Shown here in pieces: positions 44,048 through 52,657 of a stretch of 64,000 nt of DNA (its first letter is position 1; every line of letters starts with the position of its first letter). This DNA is from Idiomarina aquatica (GTDB taxonomy: Bacteria > Pseudomonadota > Gammaproteobacteria > Enterobacterales > Alteromonadaceae): NCBI RefSeq assembly GCF_003987185.1, contig NZ_PIPS01000003.1:124001-188000 (forward strand), given 5' to 3'. Under the pieces are notes generated by a model. That model made no database searches, was not told the origin of the DNA, and saw only the letters and a program-made list of their open reading frames with translations. A program made the position numbers and the translations under genes.

Positions 44048-45091
44048 ATGAAAGACAAGCTGGAAACGCGATCATTTCTTCTTCTGTTGCTGCTCGTCAG
44101 CGTCGCTTTCCTATGGGTGTTAAAACCCTTTTGGATGTCGATTTTCTGGGCTTGCGCGGTGGCGGTGATTTTTTACCCGTTACAACGCAAGTTACAGCAG
44201 AGCTTAGGTGATAAACCGAACCGAAATGCGCTGTTAACCTTAACCATCGCGGTCGTGATTGTAGTGATTCCGGTGCTCGGTATTGCCTACTCGTTTATCC
44301 AGGAAGGCGTACAGTTTTATCAGAAGGTTGATTCCGGCGAAATCCGCCCCGGTGAGTTTTTGCAGCAAATTGAAACCGCCTTTCCATTTATTCCCGATTT
44401 GCTCGAGACGCTCGGTATCGAAATGGATAACTTGCGCCAGAAAATTTCAGAGTTTGCGGTTACCGCGAGTCGCACACTCGCTGAGCAAGCTCTGACGGTA
44501 GGGCAAAACACCTTTAGCTTTGTCGTCGGTGTTGCGCTGATGGTATATCTGGTTTTCTTTTTACTGCGCGATGGGCATTTGCTGATTAACCTGATGGTGC
44601 GGGCTTTGCCGCTCGGCGACCAGCGCGAGCGAGAGCTATTCGGTAAGTTCGCAGAAGTCACCCGAGCTACCGTTAAAGGCAACATTGTCGTGGCGATGGT
44701 TCAGGGGGCGTTGGGCGGTATTATCTTTGCTATTCTTGGCATTCCTGGAGCACTGCTCTGGGGCGTAGTCATGGCCTTTTTATCCCTGATACCAGCGGTT
44801 GGAGCTGGTATTGTCTGGTTACCGGTTGCGGTTTATTTGCTCGCGACCGGAAGCATTTGGGAAGGTCTTGTGTTGATCGCCTTTGGAGCGATAGTTATCG
44901 GCCTGGCGGATAATATTTTGCGACCCCTGTTGGTTGGTCGTGATACCAAGTTGCCGGATTACATCGTGTTGTTCTCAACCTTGGGTGGGCTGGCCCTGTT
45001 TGGTATTACCGGGTTTGTTATCGGGCCGCTGGTAGCAGCCCTGTTTATGGCGTTCTGGAATATTTTCATGCGCGAATTCAATATCGACTGA
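44048..45091 (+). CDS. AI-2E family transporter (PerM/UPF0118)
   Basis: This 347-residue inner-membrane protein has seven or eight membrane segments and the typical AI-2E family pattern: an N-terminal pair, a helical soluble stretch (about 90-150), the DNILRPLLVGRDTKLPDYIV motif, and GLALFGITGFVIGPLVAALF near the end. The family includes E. coli TqsA and YhhT/PerM, and members export AI-2 or exchange Na+/H+ and other substrates, so the cargo is not predictable. AAGGAAAC precedes the ATG. It converges with cfa, three bases apart. Confidence 0.92.
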   Translation: MKDKLETRSFLLLLLLVSVAFLWVLKPFWMSIFWACAVAVIFYPLQRKLQQSLGDKPNRNALLTLTIAVVIVVIPVLGIAYSFIQEGVQFYQKVDSGEIRPGEFLQQIETAFPFIPDLLETLGIEMDNLRQKISEFAVTASRTLAEQALTVGQNTFSFVVGVALMVYLVFFLLRDGHLLINLMVRALPLGDQRERELFGKFAEVTRATVKGNIVVAMVQGALGGIIFAILGIPGALLWGVVMAFLSLIPAVGAGIVWLPVAVYLLATGSIWEGLVLIAFGAIVIGLADNILRPLLVGRDTKLPDYIVLFSTLGGLALFGITGFVIGPLVAALFMAFWNIFMREFNID

Positions 45092-45094
45092 TTT

Positions 45095-46210
45095 CTAATA
45101 GAAGGGCCGCTGGTAGCCGCCTTCGAGCCCTTCTCGTGACAGCACCCATTGCCAGAGTTGTATGTCGCGGGCACGAAACGCACCGGCGCAGGACAACAAA
45201 TAATATTTCCACATGCGATAAAACGAACGGTCAAAGCCCGACTTCAATTCTGGCCAGGCGTGATCAAAATTGGCAAACCAAGCCATCAGCGTCTTATCGT
45301 AATCGGCACCAAAATTATGCAGATCTTCGCAGACAAAACGTTCTTCCAATGCCGAACCAATTTGTGAAATTGAGGGGATCTCGCCGTTAGGGAAAATATA
45401 ACGGCTGATCCAGGGATCAGCGGCTGTATCCGAAACGTTTTTGCCAATGGTATGCAACAGAAACAAGCCGTTATCGGTTAAGCAACGTCTGGCGACCGTC
45501 ATGTAGTCGTCGTAGTTTTTCCGGCCGACGTGTTCGAACATGCCGAGGCTGATGATGCGGTCAAAGGACTCATCCAGGTCGCGGTAGTCCTGTAGGCGAA
45601 ATTCAACCGGCAACCCCTCACAGCGCTTTTTACCCAGCGCGACCTGCTCTTTCGATATGGTCACGCCGACGCACTCAACGCCGTAGTTTTCTGCCGCATA
45701 CTGCATGAAACTGCCCCAGCCACAGCCGATATCAAGCACTCTCATGCCGGGTTCCAGTCCCAGCTTTTGGCAGCTCAGTTCGAGCTTGTTGCGCTGTGCT
45801 TCATCGAGATTACTGGCATGGCGCCAGTAGCCGCAGGTGTACACCATCCGTTCATCGAGCATTTTTTGATACAGATGGTTACCAATATCATAATGATGTT
45901 GGCCGACCTCCCAGGCACGACGGCTATCCTGCAGATTAAACATACGTGCCTTCAGGGAGTGAAAGATAAGCCGAGCCGGGTTCACTTCATGCTGAATGCC
46001 GGAGCGCAGCAGACGATGGAAAAACTGATCCAGCGCCGGAGCATCCCAATGGCCTGCCATATAGGACTCGCCCAACCCTAAGTTTCCACGCGATAAGGCT
46101 TGATCAAACACACTGTCATCATGCACTTGCATATCCCACGCACGGTCGCCGTTAATACGAATGTCGGCACGGGACAGCAGTTCTTCGACGTACGCTTTTG
46201 ACGTTGCCAT
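45095..46210 (-). CDS. cfa: Cyclopropane-fatty-acyl-phospholipid synthase
   Basis: Cfa uses S-adenosylmethionine to cyclopropanate unsaturated acyl chains in membrane phospholipids, a response to acid and stationary phase. It has 371 residues, near the usual 380. It shows QHHYDIGNHLYQKMLDERMV, YTCGYWRHASNLDEAQ, the SAM-binding VLDIGCGWGSFMQYAAENYG, and SLGMFEHVGRKNYDDY with the conserved acidic and His residues. It is a single gene with its own upstream region (46211-46294). Confidence 0.95.
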   Translation of the reverse strand: MATSKAYVEELLSRADIRINGDRAWDMQVHDDSVFDQALSRGNLGLGESYMAGHWDAPALDQFFHRLLRSGIQHEVNPARLIFHSLKARMFNLQDSRRAWEVGQHHYDIGNHLYQKMLDERMVYTCGYWRHASNLDEAQRNKLELSCQKLGLEPGMRVLDIGCGWGSFMQYAAENYGVECVGVTISKEQVALGKKRCEGLPVEFRLQDYRDLDESFDRIISLGMFEHVGRKNYDDYMTVARRCLTDNGLFLLHTIGKNVSDTAADPWISRYIFPNGEIPSISQIGSALEERFVCEDLHNFGADYDKTLMAWFANFDHAWPELKSGFDRSFYRMWKYYLLSCAGAFRARDIQLWQWVLSREGLEGGYQRPFY

Positions 46211-46294
46211 AAGGTCCTCATTTTCTGCTCAACAGCTTTTTTTACGCTAACAGGATGCGCTTAAACTGGCAACGGATGGACCTCTTAACCGCGG

Positions 46295-47470
46295 TTACCT
46301 GGATGAAGCGCCACGTACAAACTCCGGGTAGGCATCGATACCACAGTCGACGGTATCGGCGCCCTGATATTCTTGTTCCGCACTTACCCGGATTCCTATC
46401 AGTTTATGCAAAAGCCACCAAATAACCAGGCTGGAGCCGAACATCCAGACAAAAATGGTTGCAGCGGCTGCCGCTTGCACCGCCAGGGATGCGCTGGTGT
46501 CACTGATCGGTACCATCAGTAAACCAAACAAACCACAAACCCCATGCACCGATAGGGCGCCAACGGGATCATCCAGTTTGAGCTTGTCGAGCGCGATGAT
46601 GGATATCACCACCAGCACCCCGGCAATGGCACCAATCACAGCGGCCAATGGGGCTGAAGGACTGACCGGTTGCGCGGTAATCGCGACCAGACCGGCTAAG
46701 GCGCCGTTCAAAATCATGGTTAAGTCGGCTTTGCCGGACAGCCATTTTGTCATGACCAGCGCGCCAATGGTGCCCGCGGCAGCGGCGCTGTTGGTGTTAA
46801 CAAAGACATTAGCAATGGCCTCGGCATCGGCGCTGCTGCTCAGTTTAAGTTGTGAGCCACCGTTAAAGCCAAACCAGCCAAACCATAGGATGAACGTTCC
46901 TAAAGCCGCCAATGGCATGTTGGCACCCGGCAGCGCCTGCGCTTTGCCGTCCTTGTATTTTCCCAGCCGCGGACCGAGGATCAGTACACCCGCAAGAGCG
47001 GCAGCGGCACCGGCCAGATGCACAATACCGGAGCCGGCAAAGTCGACAAAGCCCCACTGGTTGAGGAAACCGCCACCCCAGCTCCAGGCGCCCTGCACCG
47101 GATACAATACCGCCGACAAGATGATACTAAAGAGCAAAAAACTGACCAGCTTCATCCTTTCGGCCACCGCCCCTGAAATGATCGACAGTGCCGTGGCGAC
47201 AAAAACGCTTTGGAAAAAGAAGTCGGCAGCGTCGGCATAATCGCTGGCGCCACCGTTGCCATACATCAGCGAATAGCCAATGATCAGGTAACAAAGACAG
47301 GCCAGCGCGTACAAGGTAATGTTTTTGGTGAGGATCTCGGTGGTGTTTTTCGCTCTGACTAAGCCTGCTTCGAGCATGGCAAAACCGGCCGCCATCCACA
47401 TCACCAGTGCGCCTGAGATGAGTAAGTAAAAAGTATCTAACGCAAAAGCGAGCTGATTATCTGCTGACAT
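46295..47470 (-). CDS. amtB: Ammonium transporter AmtB
   Basis: This is a 391-residue trimeric inner-membrane ammonium channel. The two pore histidines are in SGIVHLAGAAAAL and LSVHGVCGLFG, and LWFGWFGFNGGSQL and the DPVGALSVHG region are family hallmarks. ATG 47468-47470 with AGGAGC nearby is chosen. The frame extends 54 codons further upstream, but that stretch is an out-of-frame reading of glnK. AmtB follows glnK by 10 bases, the standard pairing in which GlnK plugs the channel when nitrogen is plentiful. No signal peptide is evident. Confidence 0.96.
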   Translation of the reverse strand: MSADNQLAFALDTFYLLISGALVMWMAAGFAMLEAGLVRAKNTTEILTKNITLYALACLCYLIIGYSLMYGNGGASDYADAADFFFQSVFVATALSIISGAVAERMKLVSFLLFSIILSAVLYPVQGAWSWGGGFLNQWGFVDFAGSGIVHLAGAAAALAGVLILGPRLGKYKDGKAQALPGANMPLAALGTFILWFGWFGFNGGSQLKLSSSADAEAIANVFVNTNSAAAAGTIGALVMTKWLSGKADLTMILNGALAGLVAITAQPVSPSAPLAAVIGAIAGVLVVISIIALDKLKLDDPVGALSVHGVCGLFGLLMVPISDTSASLAVQAAAAATIFVWMFGSSLVIWWLLHKLIGIRVSAEQEYQGADTVDCGIDAYPEFVRGASSR

Positions 47471-47480
47471 GATGTGCTCC

Positions 47481-47819
47481 TTACAGTGCCTGTTGACCGG
47501 TTTCACCGGTGCGAATACGGGTGCAATGCGTGAGGTTCCAGACAAACACCTTGCCGTCACCGATATTACCGGTGTGGGCATGCTCAGTGATGGTCTCAAT
47601 AACGCGCTCAAGCATATCGTCAGCAACCGCAAGCTCGACTCGAATCTTGGGCAGAAAATCTACGGTATACTCGGCGCCACGATAGAGTTCGGTGTGGCCC
47701 TTTTGGCGGCCAAAACCTCGGGCTTCGGATACCGTCATGCCGGCACAGCCAATATCGGCTAATGCGCGCCTGACATCATCGAGCTTAAAGGGCTTGATTA
47801 ATGCAATGACCATTTTCAT
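47481..47819 (-). CDS. glnK: Nitrogen regulatory protein P-II (GlnK)
   Basis: This 112-residue PII protein has the T-loop Tyr51 that is uridylylated (GHTELYRGAEYTVDFLPK) and the C-terminal region TGNIGDGKVFVW that binds ATP/2-oxoglutarate. It forms an operon with amtB and binds it under nitrogen excess. A sigma-54-like promoter lies 43-57 bases upstream, with an NtrC-like site further up. AGGAGAACCCC precedes the ATG. Confidence 0.96.
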   Translation of the reverse strand: MKMVIALIKPFKLDDVRRALADIGCAGMTVSEARGFGRQKGHTELYRGAEYTVDFLPKIRVELAVADDMLERVIETITEHAHTGNIGDGKVFVWNLTHCTRIRTGETGQQAL

Positions 47820-47861
47820 GGGGTTCTCCTAGCTGATTAACGGTTCGGCAGAAGTTCGGTT

Positions 47862-47876
47862 TCAATTGTCATGCCA
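47862..47876 (-). promoter_or_regulatory. Sigma-54-like promoter of glnK-amtB
   Basis: On the minus strand, TGGCATGACAATTGA matches the TGGCACG-N4-TTGC consensus at the -24 GG and at TTG of the -12 element, but the expected GC is GA. Transcription would begin about 30 bases before the glnK ATG. Strength is uncertain because of the -12 mismatch. Confidence 0.5.
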
Positions 47877-47958
47877 TAATGTAAGCAACTGAAAAGTAAT
47901 GGTTTAATTTCCACAAGGAGACCTCTTGCCCCATCGCGGTGGTTGTTTTGGTGCAACT

Positions 47959-47973
47959 GCACGAGAAAAGTGC
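47959..47973. promoter_or_regulatory. NtrC-like enhancer site
   Basis: GCACGAGAAAAGTGC has the GCAC-N7-GTGC layout of NtrC sites. Its centre is about 110 bases upstream of the predicted sigma-54 start of glnK, the usual enhancer distance. An overlapping GGTGCAACTGCAC lies next to it at 47950-47962. The remaining 240 bases between glnK and the cysteine synthase gene show nothing else. Confidence 0.5.
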
Positions 47974-48060
47974 TTATGGCTTATAACGCAAAGTGAGTTG
48001 AACCATTAACGCACTGGCGGGATACTAGGAGTCATTGTTCACAGAGTTACTGAGGTACCT

Positions 48061-49116
48061 ATGTTAGTAGGTCAACGTATGAGCGACTTGATCGGGCAAA
48101 CCGATCTTTTGAGAATTCCGTCACTGTCTGCACTGAGTGGCAGTGATATTTATTTAAAATGTGAATTTCAGAATCCCGGCGGTTCGATAAAAGATCGCGC
48201 TGCGAAACAGCTGATTGAAGATGCCTTTGAGCGTGGTGAGCTGAAGCCGGGTATGACCGTGGTCGAAGGAACCGCCGGTAACACCGGTATCGGCTTAGCT
48301 TTGGTGGCTAAGTCTTATGGCTTAAAAATGCTGGCGGTCATGCCGAACGATCAAGCGCCGGAAAAGGAGCGTATGATCGCTCTGCATGGGGGCGAGCTAA
48401 TGGCGGTTGACCCGGTGCCGTTTAAGAACCCCAATCATTTTTACCATACCGCACGGCGCATTGCAGAAGAGCGCAGCGACTGCTGGTGGGCTAACCAATT
48501 TGAAAATACCAGTAATGCGCGGGCGCACTATTTACATACCGGCCCGGAAATTTGGCAGCAGATGGAAGGTCGCATCGATACTTTTGTGTCGGTGGCGGGT
48601 ACCGGCGGCACCCTTGGCGGTAATTCGAAGTTTTTTAAAGAACAGGATGCCAATATCGATGTCTGGTTGGCGGATCCGGATGGTTCTGGTATTTATCAGT
48701 TCCTGAAGTCAGGAGAATACGTGGCGAATGGTGGCTCAATGACCGAAGGGATCGGTATTATGCGGTTGGTGGACAATTTCCGTCAGGCCAGCATCGATCA
48801 TGCGGTCAATTTGCCGGATCAGGACTTGGTAACGCTGTCACGCTATCTGCGTGAACAGGACGGTATTGTGCTGGGCAGTAGCTCGGCGTTAAACGTCGCA
48901 GCGGCGCTGGCTGCGGCTCTGCACAAAGGGCCAGGACAACGTATTGTTACCTTCGCCTGTGATTTAGGTGAGCGTTCGGCCAGCAAGCTTTATAACGAAG
49001 CCTATTTAAAAGGGCGTGGCCTTAATCCTGAGCCGGAGCCGATTGAACAATTGTGCGAGCGCTATGCGAATTTGGGCGACAACGTGCTGGCGAAAAAATG
49101 GTGTGGTCTTGAATGA
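48061..49116 (+). CDS. Cysteine synthase family PLP enzyme
   Basis: This 351-residue fold-type II PLP enzyme of the O-acetylserine sulfhydrylase family makes cysteine from an activated serine and sulfide. The PLP lysine is K44 (QNPGGSIKDRAAK), the substrate loop is EGTAGNTGIG (most CysK proteins have TSGNTG), and the phosphate loop is VAGTGGTLGG. A C-terminal extension (SKLYNEAYLKGRGL and after) is longer than in E. coli CysK and resembles eukaryotic-type and alternative cysteine synthases. GAGGT precedes the ATG. Ammonium genes are divergent upstream; a GlpQ-like gene follows by 16 bases. Confidence 0.88.
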   Translation: MLVGQRMSDLIGQTDLLRIPSLSALSGSDIYLKCEFQNPGGSIKDRAAKQLIEDAFERGELKPGMTVVEGTAGNTGIGLALVAKSYGLKMLAVMPNDQAPEKERMIALHGGELMAVDPVPFKNPNHFYHTARRIAEERSDCWWANQFENTSNARAHYLHTGPEIWQQMEGRIDTFVSVAGTGGTLGGNSKFFKEQDANIDVWLADPDGSGIYQFLKSGEYVANGGSMTEGIGIMRLVDNFRQASIDHAVNLPDQDLVTLSRYLREQDGIVLGSSSALNVAAALAAALHKGPGQRIVTFACDLGERSASKLYNEAYLKGRGLNPEPEPIEQLCERYANLGDNVLAKKWCGLE

Positions 49117-49132
49117 CCGCTTGGATGACGAT

Positions 49133-50167
49133 ATGCGTTTTATAACCAAAAACTATTCAGCGTTAACTGCAGCATGGCTGTTGGCGGTGGGGGCGGTGCA
49201 GGCACAAACGGTAGAACCCGTTACAAATCTGTCGACCATTGAAGTACGGGACTTTATCGATGTTGCGCATCGCGGCGCGTCCGGTTATCTGCCAGAACAC
49301 ACCCAGGCCAGTGCGGTGATGGCGCACGCGTTGGGCGCTGACTACATCGAGCAGGATGTGCAGTTAAGCCGTGATGGTATTCCGGTGGTGCTGCACGATC
49401 ACTATCTGGATGAAATATCGGATGTTGCTGACGTGTTTCCGAAGCGACACCGGCCAGATGGTAAATATTATGTGGTCGATTTCACGTTAAAGCACTTGCA
49501 GCAATTAACCTTAAAACCACGGGTGAATGATAAAGGTGAGCGACGCTACCCGCAGCGTTTCGGGCTGGCGACCACCTCCTTTAAGGTACAGACACTGGCC
49601 GAACACCTGGCGCTAGTAAAAGAGCTGAACCGGGTCAGGGGAACCGATACCGGTGTTTATATCGAAATAAAATCACCGCGTTGGTATCACCAGCAAGACT
49701 ATGACATCACCGCAGCCGTTATGCGGGTGCTGGAAGATGCGGGTTATAAAGAGGGGGCGTTGCCAACCCCGATTTATCTGCAGTCTTTTGACCCGGAAAC
49801 GCTACGACGGTTAAAGCGCCAGTACCATATTGATTATCCGTTGGTTCAGTTAATTGCCGACAACAGTTGGAACGAGAGCAGTGTGGACTATGATGCGCTC
49901 AGAACTTACGCGGGGATGGAGTCATTGTCATCCTATGCAGAAGGGGTCGGCCTGTGGCTCGGGCATGTACTGACCGGGGTGAAAGATGGCGAGCCGCAAT
50001 GGAGCGATGTGCTATCGAACGCCCAACGAGCTAAGTTGCCGGTGTTTGTTTACACCTTGCGAGCCGATGATTTGCCTGAAGGCGTGGAGTCTCACCGACA
50101 ATTGCGGGGTTGGCTAAAGCAAGCCGGTGTGACCGGCGTGTTTAGTGACTTTCCGGATAAAAAGTAA
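49133..50167 (+). CDS. glpQ: Periplasmic glycerophosphodiester phosphodiesterase
   Basis: This enzyme of about 344 residues hydrolyses glycerophosphodiesters to glycerol-3-phosphate and an alcohol. ATG 49133 gives a clear signal peptide (ALTAAWLLAVGAVQAQ), and the extended frame upstream would overlap the cysteine synthase gene. The catalytic motif HRGASGYLPEHT, the metal Glu/Asp in YIEQDVQLSRDG and HDHYLD match the GlpQ family, as do EIKSP and the IYLQSFDPETLRRL strand. The 3' end overlaps the convergent GNAT gene by 26 bases. A GlpT transporter gene is not visible. Confidence 0.92.
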   Translation: MRFITKNYSALTAAWLLAVGAVQAQTVEPVTNLSTIEVRDFIDVAHRGASGYLPEHTQASAVMAHALGADYIEQDVQLSRDGIPVVLHDHYLDEISDVADVFPKRHRPDGKYYVVDFTLKHLQQLTLKPRVNDKGERRYPQRFGLATTSFKVQTLAEHLALVKELNRVRGTDTGVYIEIKSPRWYHQQDYDITAAVMRVLEDAGYKEGALPTPIYLQSFDPETLRRLKRQYHIDYPLVQLIADNSWNESSVDYDALRTYAGMESLSSYAEGVGLWLGHVLTGVKDGEPQWSDVLSNAQRAKLPVFVYTLRADDLPEGVESHRQLRGWLKQAGVTGVFSDFPDKK

Positions 50168-50621
50168 CGCGCATCTTTAAGCCGTCGGTACCGTCGTCAT
50201 AATAACCCGGTAATACATCAATGGTTTCGAAATGATAGCGTCGATACAGTTGGATAGCCGCCAGGTTATCTGACTTCACTTCCAGCGACAGACCGTGGCA
50301 CTTGGCTTTTTTGGCCTCGGTAATGACATGCTCTAACATGGCTCGTGCCAGCCCTTGGCCACGGCGCTCGGCGTCTACCGCAAGCGAATAGACACGCCAG
50401 TAACGACTGTTGGAACGGCTCAGAGCGATGGCATAAGCGATAACTTGGCCGGCGTCGGTAACCACCCAAAAGTGCACCGAAGATGACTGCAACAGCCGCC
50501 GGAAGTTTCGGCGGCTGATGCGGCTGTAATCGAAGGTTCGTTGCTCGAGTTGCACCAAGGCGTCTAAATCGGCCTTGTCGGCCAGCCGAATGCGCCGCGT
50601 CGATGGGTGATCAGTATTCAT
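50142..50621 (-). CDS. GNAT N-acetyltransferase (RimI-like)
   Basis: This cytoplasmic acetyltransferase has about 159 residues. It has the GNAT signature: VYSLAVDAERRGQGLARAML (acetyl-CoA loop) and SLEVKSDNLAAIQLYRRYHF. The target is unknown. ATG 50619-50621 is used; TTG 50634-50636 is an alternative. It overlaps the 3' end of the RLAN/RimK-like gene by 11 bases, so the pair is coupled and may act on the same peptide or amino acid substrate (inference). Confidence 0.87.
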   Translation of the reverse strand: MNTDHPSTRRIRLADKADLDALVQLEQRTFDYSRISRRNFRRLLQSSSVHFWVVTDAGQVIAYAIALSRSNSRYWRVYSLAVDAERRGQGLARAMLEHVITEAKKAKCHGLSLEVKSDNLAAIQLYRRYHFETIDVLPGYYDDGTDGLKMRVTFYPESH

Positions 50622-52071
50622 CCAGGCGGCGTCCAAAGTCCGCCATAATCAGGCGGTAAAGCTCATAGCCCAGATGTTTATCTTCTACCCCGGATTCGAT
50701 CGACGGGTTGTCGTTAATCTCGATGATGACCGGGCCCTTAGCGGTCATTTTAACATCAACGCCGTAGAGGCCGTCGCCGATCAGACGCGTTGCCTGTAGC
50801 GCTATCTTAACGACATCTTTGGGCGCCTGATGAACCCCAAAGGTTTCGAACGAGCCACTTTTAGCACGGCCGGACGATTCTTTATGGTTGTATATCTGCC
50901 AGTGGTTACGTGCCATAAAGTACTGACAGGCGTATATCGGACGGTTATTAAGTACGCCGATACGCCAGTCGTAGTCGGTGCGCATAAACTCCTGTGCCAG
51001 CAAAATCGTTGATTGCGCGAACAGTTCTTCAGCCGTGGCTTTAAACTGCTCGGCATTATCGGCCTTCTCCACGCCAATCGAGAATGAGCCATCTGGAATT
51101 TTTAACACCACCGGATAACCCAGTGACTCACCGATTTCATGGTAGTTAATGTCGGTGCCGGATAACAATAACTCTGTTCGTGGCATACCGACCTGATGTT
51201 GTTCCAACAGCTCTTTTAGAAACACTTTGTTGGCGCATTTAACAATGGATTCAGGATGGTCGATGACGACCATGCCATTGGCTTCTGCTTTCTTGGCAAA
51301 GTGGTAAGTATAGTGGTTGATACGCGTGGTTTCGCGAATAAACAAGGCGTCAAACTCCAGCAACCGGTTAAAGTCTGCTGCCGTAATGAGTTCTGCTTCG
51401 ATGTCCGCTTCTTTTGCCGCCTTAATAAAAAGGTTCAGTGCTTTTTTGTCACTGGTTGGAATGGCTTCATCCGGGTTATAAAGAATCGCTAGGTCATAGC
51501 GGTATTCTTTGCGCGCCCGCGCTTTACGCCAGACTTTTTTATTAAAGGCATCGAGTGCGTCACCAAACATGGTTTGTTGAGCATCATCCAGTTGATTCAA
51601 ATAGCCGGCCGTTAAGGAATGAATATACCAGCGCCCTTCGTTACGTAACTGAACGCGCAGCAACGGGCACGGGTAGCGTTCGAACAACTGACGGGCAAAG
51701 CCATTAAACTCATCAATATCGGAAACACCGAAACAAATGATCAAATCCAGCGCGTCATCGGTATAGTTAGCAAGGTAGCGGCTGGCTGATTTATCTAATA
51801 CATTGGTTAATAACTGGTAATGTTTAAAGTTATTTAAATCATTGATGGTGGTGACCGACGGCATAACGCGCTGGCCACGGGCTTCTGCCAGTAAGCTGAC
51901 ATAGTAACCGGTAGACAGGTAGCTGAGGTCATCACAAAGGTTGAGAATGTGCGAACGAGTACGGCTAACGTGAGTACTGAGGTACTCATTAGCCGTTAAT
52001 AACGATTGGCTCGGATAGTAAGGCTGCCAATCGGACATATCATTGATAACTACATGGACGTGCTGCTGCAT
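50611..52071 (-). CDS. RimK-like ATP-grasp ligase with RLAN domain
   Basis: This ligase of about 486 residues has an N-terminal RLAN domain (about 1-170) and a C-terminal ATP-grasp domain of RimK/glutathione synthase type (KVFLKELLEQHQVGMPRTEL, GYPVVLKIPDGSFSIGVEKA, GDGLYGVDVKMTAKGPVIIE followed by INDNPSIESG with Mg-binding residues). Such enzymes form amide bonds between an amino acid and a carboxylate, in ribosomal protein tailing or in small-peptide synthesis. ATG 52071 places the domain at the usual start; a GTG at 52110 is possible. It pairs with the GNAT gene in a two-gene operon. Confidence 0.88.
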   Translation of the reverse strand: MQQHVHVVINDMSDWQPYYPSQSLLTANEYLSTHVSRTRSHILNLCDDLSYLSTGYYVSLLAEARGQRVMPSVTTINDLNNFKHYQLLTNVLDKSASRYLANYTDDALDLIICFGVSDIDEFNGFARQLFERYPCPLLRVQLRNEGRWYIHSLTAGYLNQLDDAQQTMFGDALDAFNKKVWRKARARKEYRYDLAILYNPDEAIPTSDKKALNLFIKAAKEADIEAELITAADFNRLLEFDALFIRETTRINHYTYHFAKKAEANGMVVIDHPESIVKCANKVFLKELLEQHQVGMPRTELLLSGTDINYHEIGESLGYPVVLKIPDGSFSIGVEKADNAEQFKATAEELFAQSTILLAQEFMRTDYDWRIGVLNNRPIYACQYFMARNHWQIYNHKESSGRAKSGSFETFGVHQAPKDVVKIALQATRLIGDGLYGVDVKMTAKGPVIIEINDNPSIESGVEDKHLGYELYRLIMADFGRRLDEY

Positions 52072-52148
52072 AAAGTAAAATGTTATTTGCGGGAGATACT
52101 TAGCAGACACTATATTAGAACATGGAAGAAAGACAAGGAGCTTTGTGT

Positions 52149-52655
52149 ATGTTGACGCTGTTGGCCAAATTATTAAAGGCCTTAAACTCAGAAACCAGCC
52201 CCTGGGCGCTCGCTATGGCGATGGTGCTGGGCATGATTTTGGGGTTGACCCCCTTGTGGCGGGTACACAACCTGATCATTCTGCTGGCCGCACTTATTTT
52301 TCGCGTTAACCTCACGCTGTTCCTGATTTCGTTTGGTGTGTTCTCAGGACTCGCTTATCTGCTCGACCCTTTATTTCACGAATGGGGACTCGCAATCCTG
52401 CAAGCTGATAGTTGGCAGGGGATCTACGAGGCCATTTATGCCACAGCAGCGGGTCGTGTCAGTCAGTTTTATCACACCATCACCATGGGTAGCCTGGTAT
52501 TTAGTTTATTAATCAGTCCTGTGATCGCGGCCTTAACCTATTTTGTGGTGGTTAATTACCGCAAACGCATTCAGCAAACCTTGTTAAAGTTAAAAATTGT
52601 GCAGGTTATCCGCGGTAGTCGTTTCTGGCAGTTGTATATGGATTTACGGGGGTGA
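52149..52655 (+). CDS. TIGR03546 family membrane protein
   Basis: This 168-residue protein of the TIGR03546 family has several membrane segments (PWALAMAMVLGMILGLTPLW, LIILLAALIFRVNLTLFLIS). It always accompanies a TIGR03545 gene, as here with a four-base overlap. ATG 52149 has AGGAG eight bases upstream, so an upstream in-frame ATG at 52122 is rejected. The function is unknown. Confidence 0.87.
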   Translation: MLTLLAKLLKALNSETSPWALAMAMVLGMILGLTPLWRVHNLIILLAALIFRVNLTLFLISFGVFSGLAYLLDPLFHEWGLAILQADSWQGIYEAIYATAAGRVSQFYHTITMGSLVFSLLISPVIAALTYFVVVNYRKRIQQTLLKLKIVQVIRGSRFWQLYMDLRG

Positions 52656-52657
52656 GT

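Noticed and set aside
46286-46297. Palindrome TAACCGCGGTTA at the amtB stop codon
   Set aside because: It is short, overlaps the stop codon and lacks a T-run, so it is neither a convincing operator nor a terminator.
46455-47240. A 261-codon open frame on the plus strand opposite amtB
   Set aside because: It is fully antisense to a well-conserved transporter, is low in complexity (Ala, Pro, Ser rich) and matches no family; it is a shadow of the amtB codon pattern.
47471-47632. N-terminal extension of AmtB by 54 codons
   Set aside because: The extension overlaps glnK in another frame and has no membrane or signal character; the ATG at 47470 has a good ribosome-binding site.
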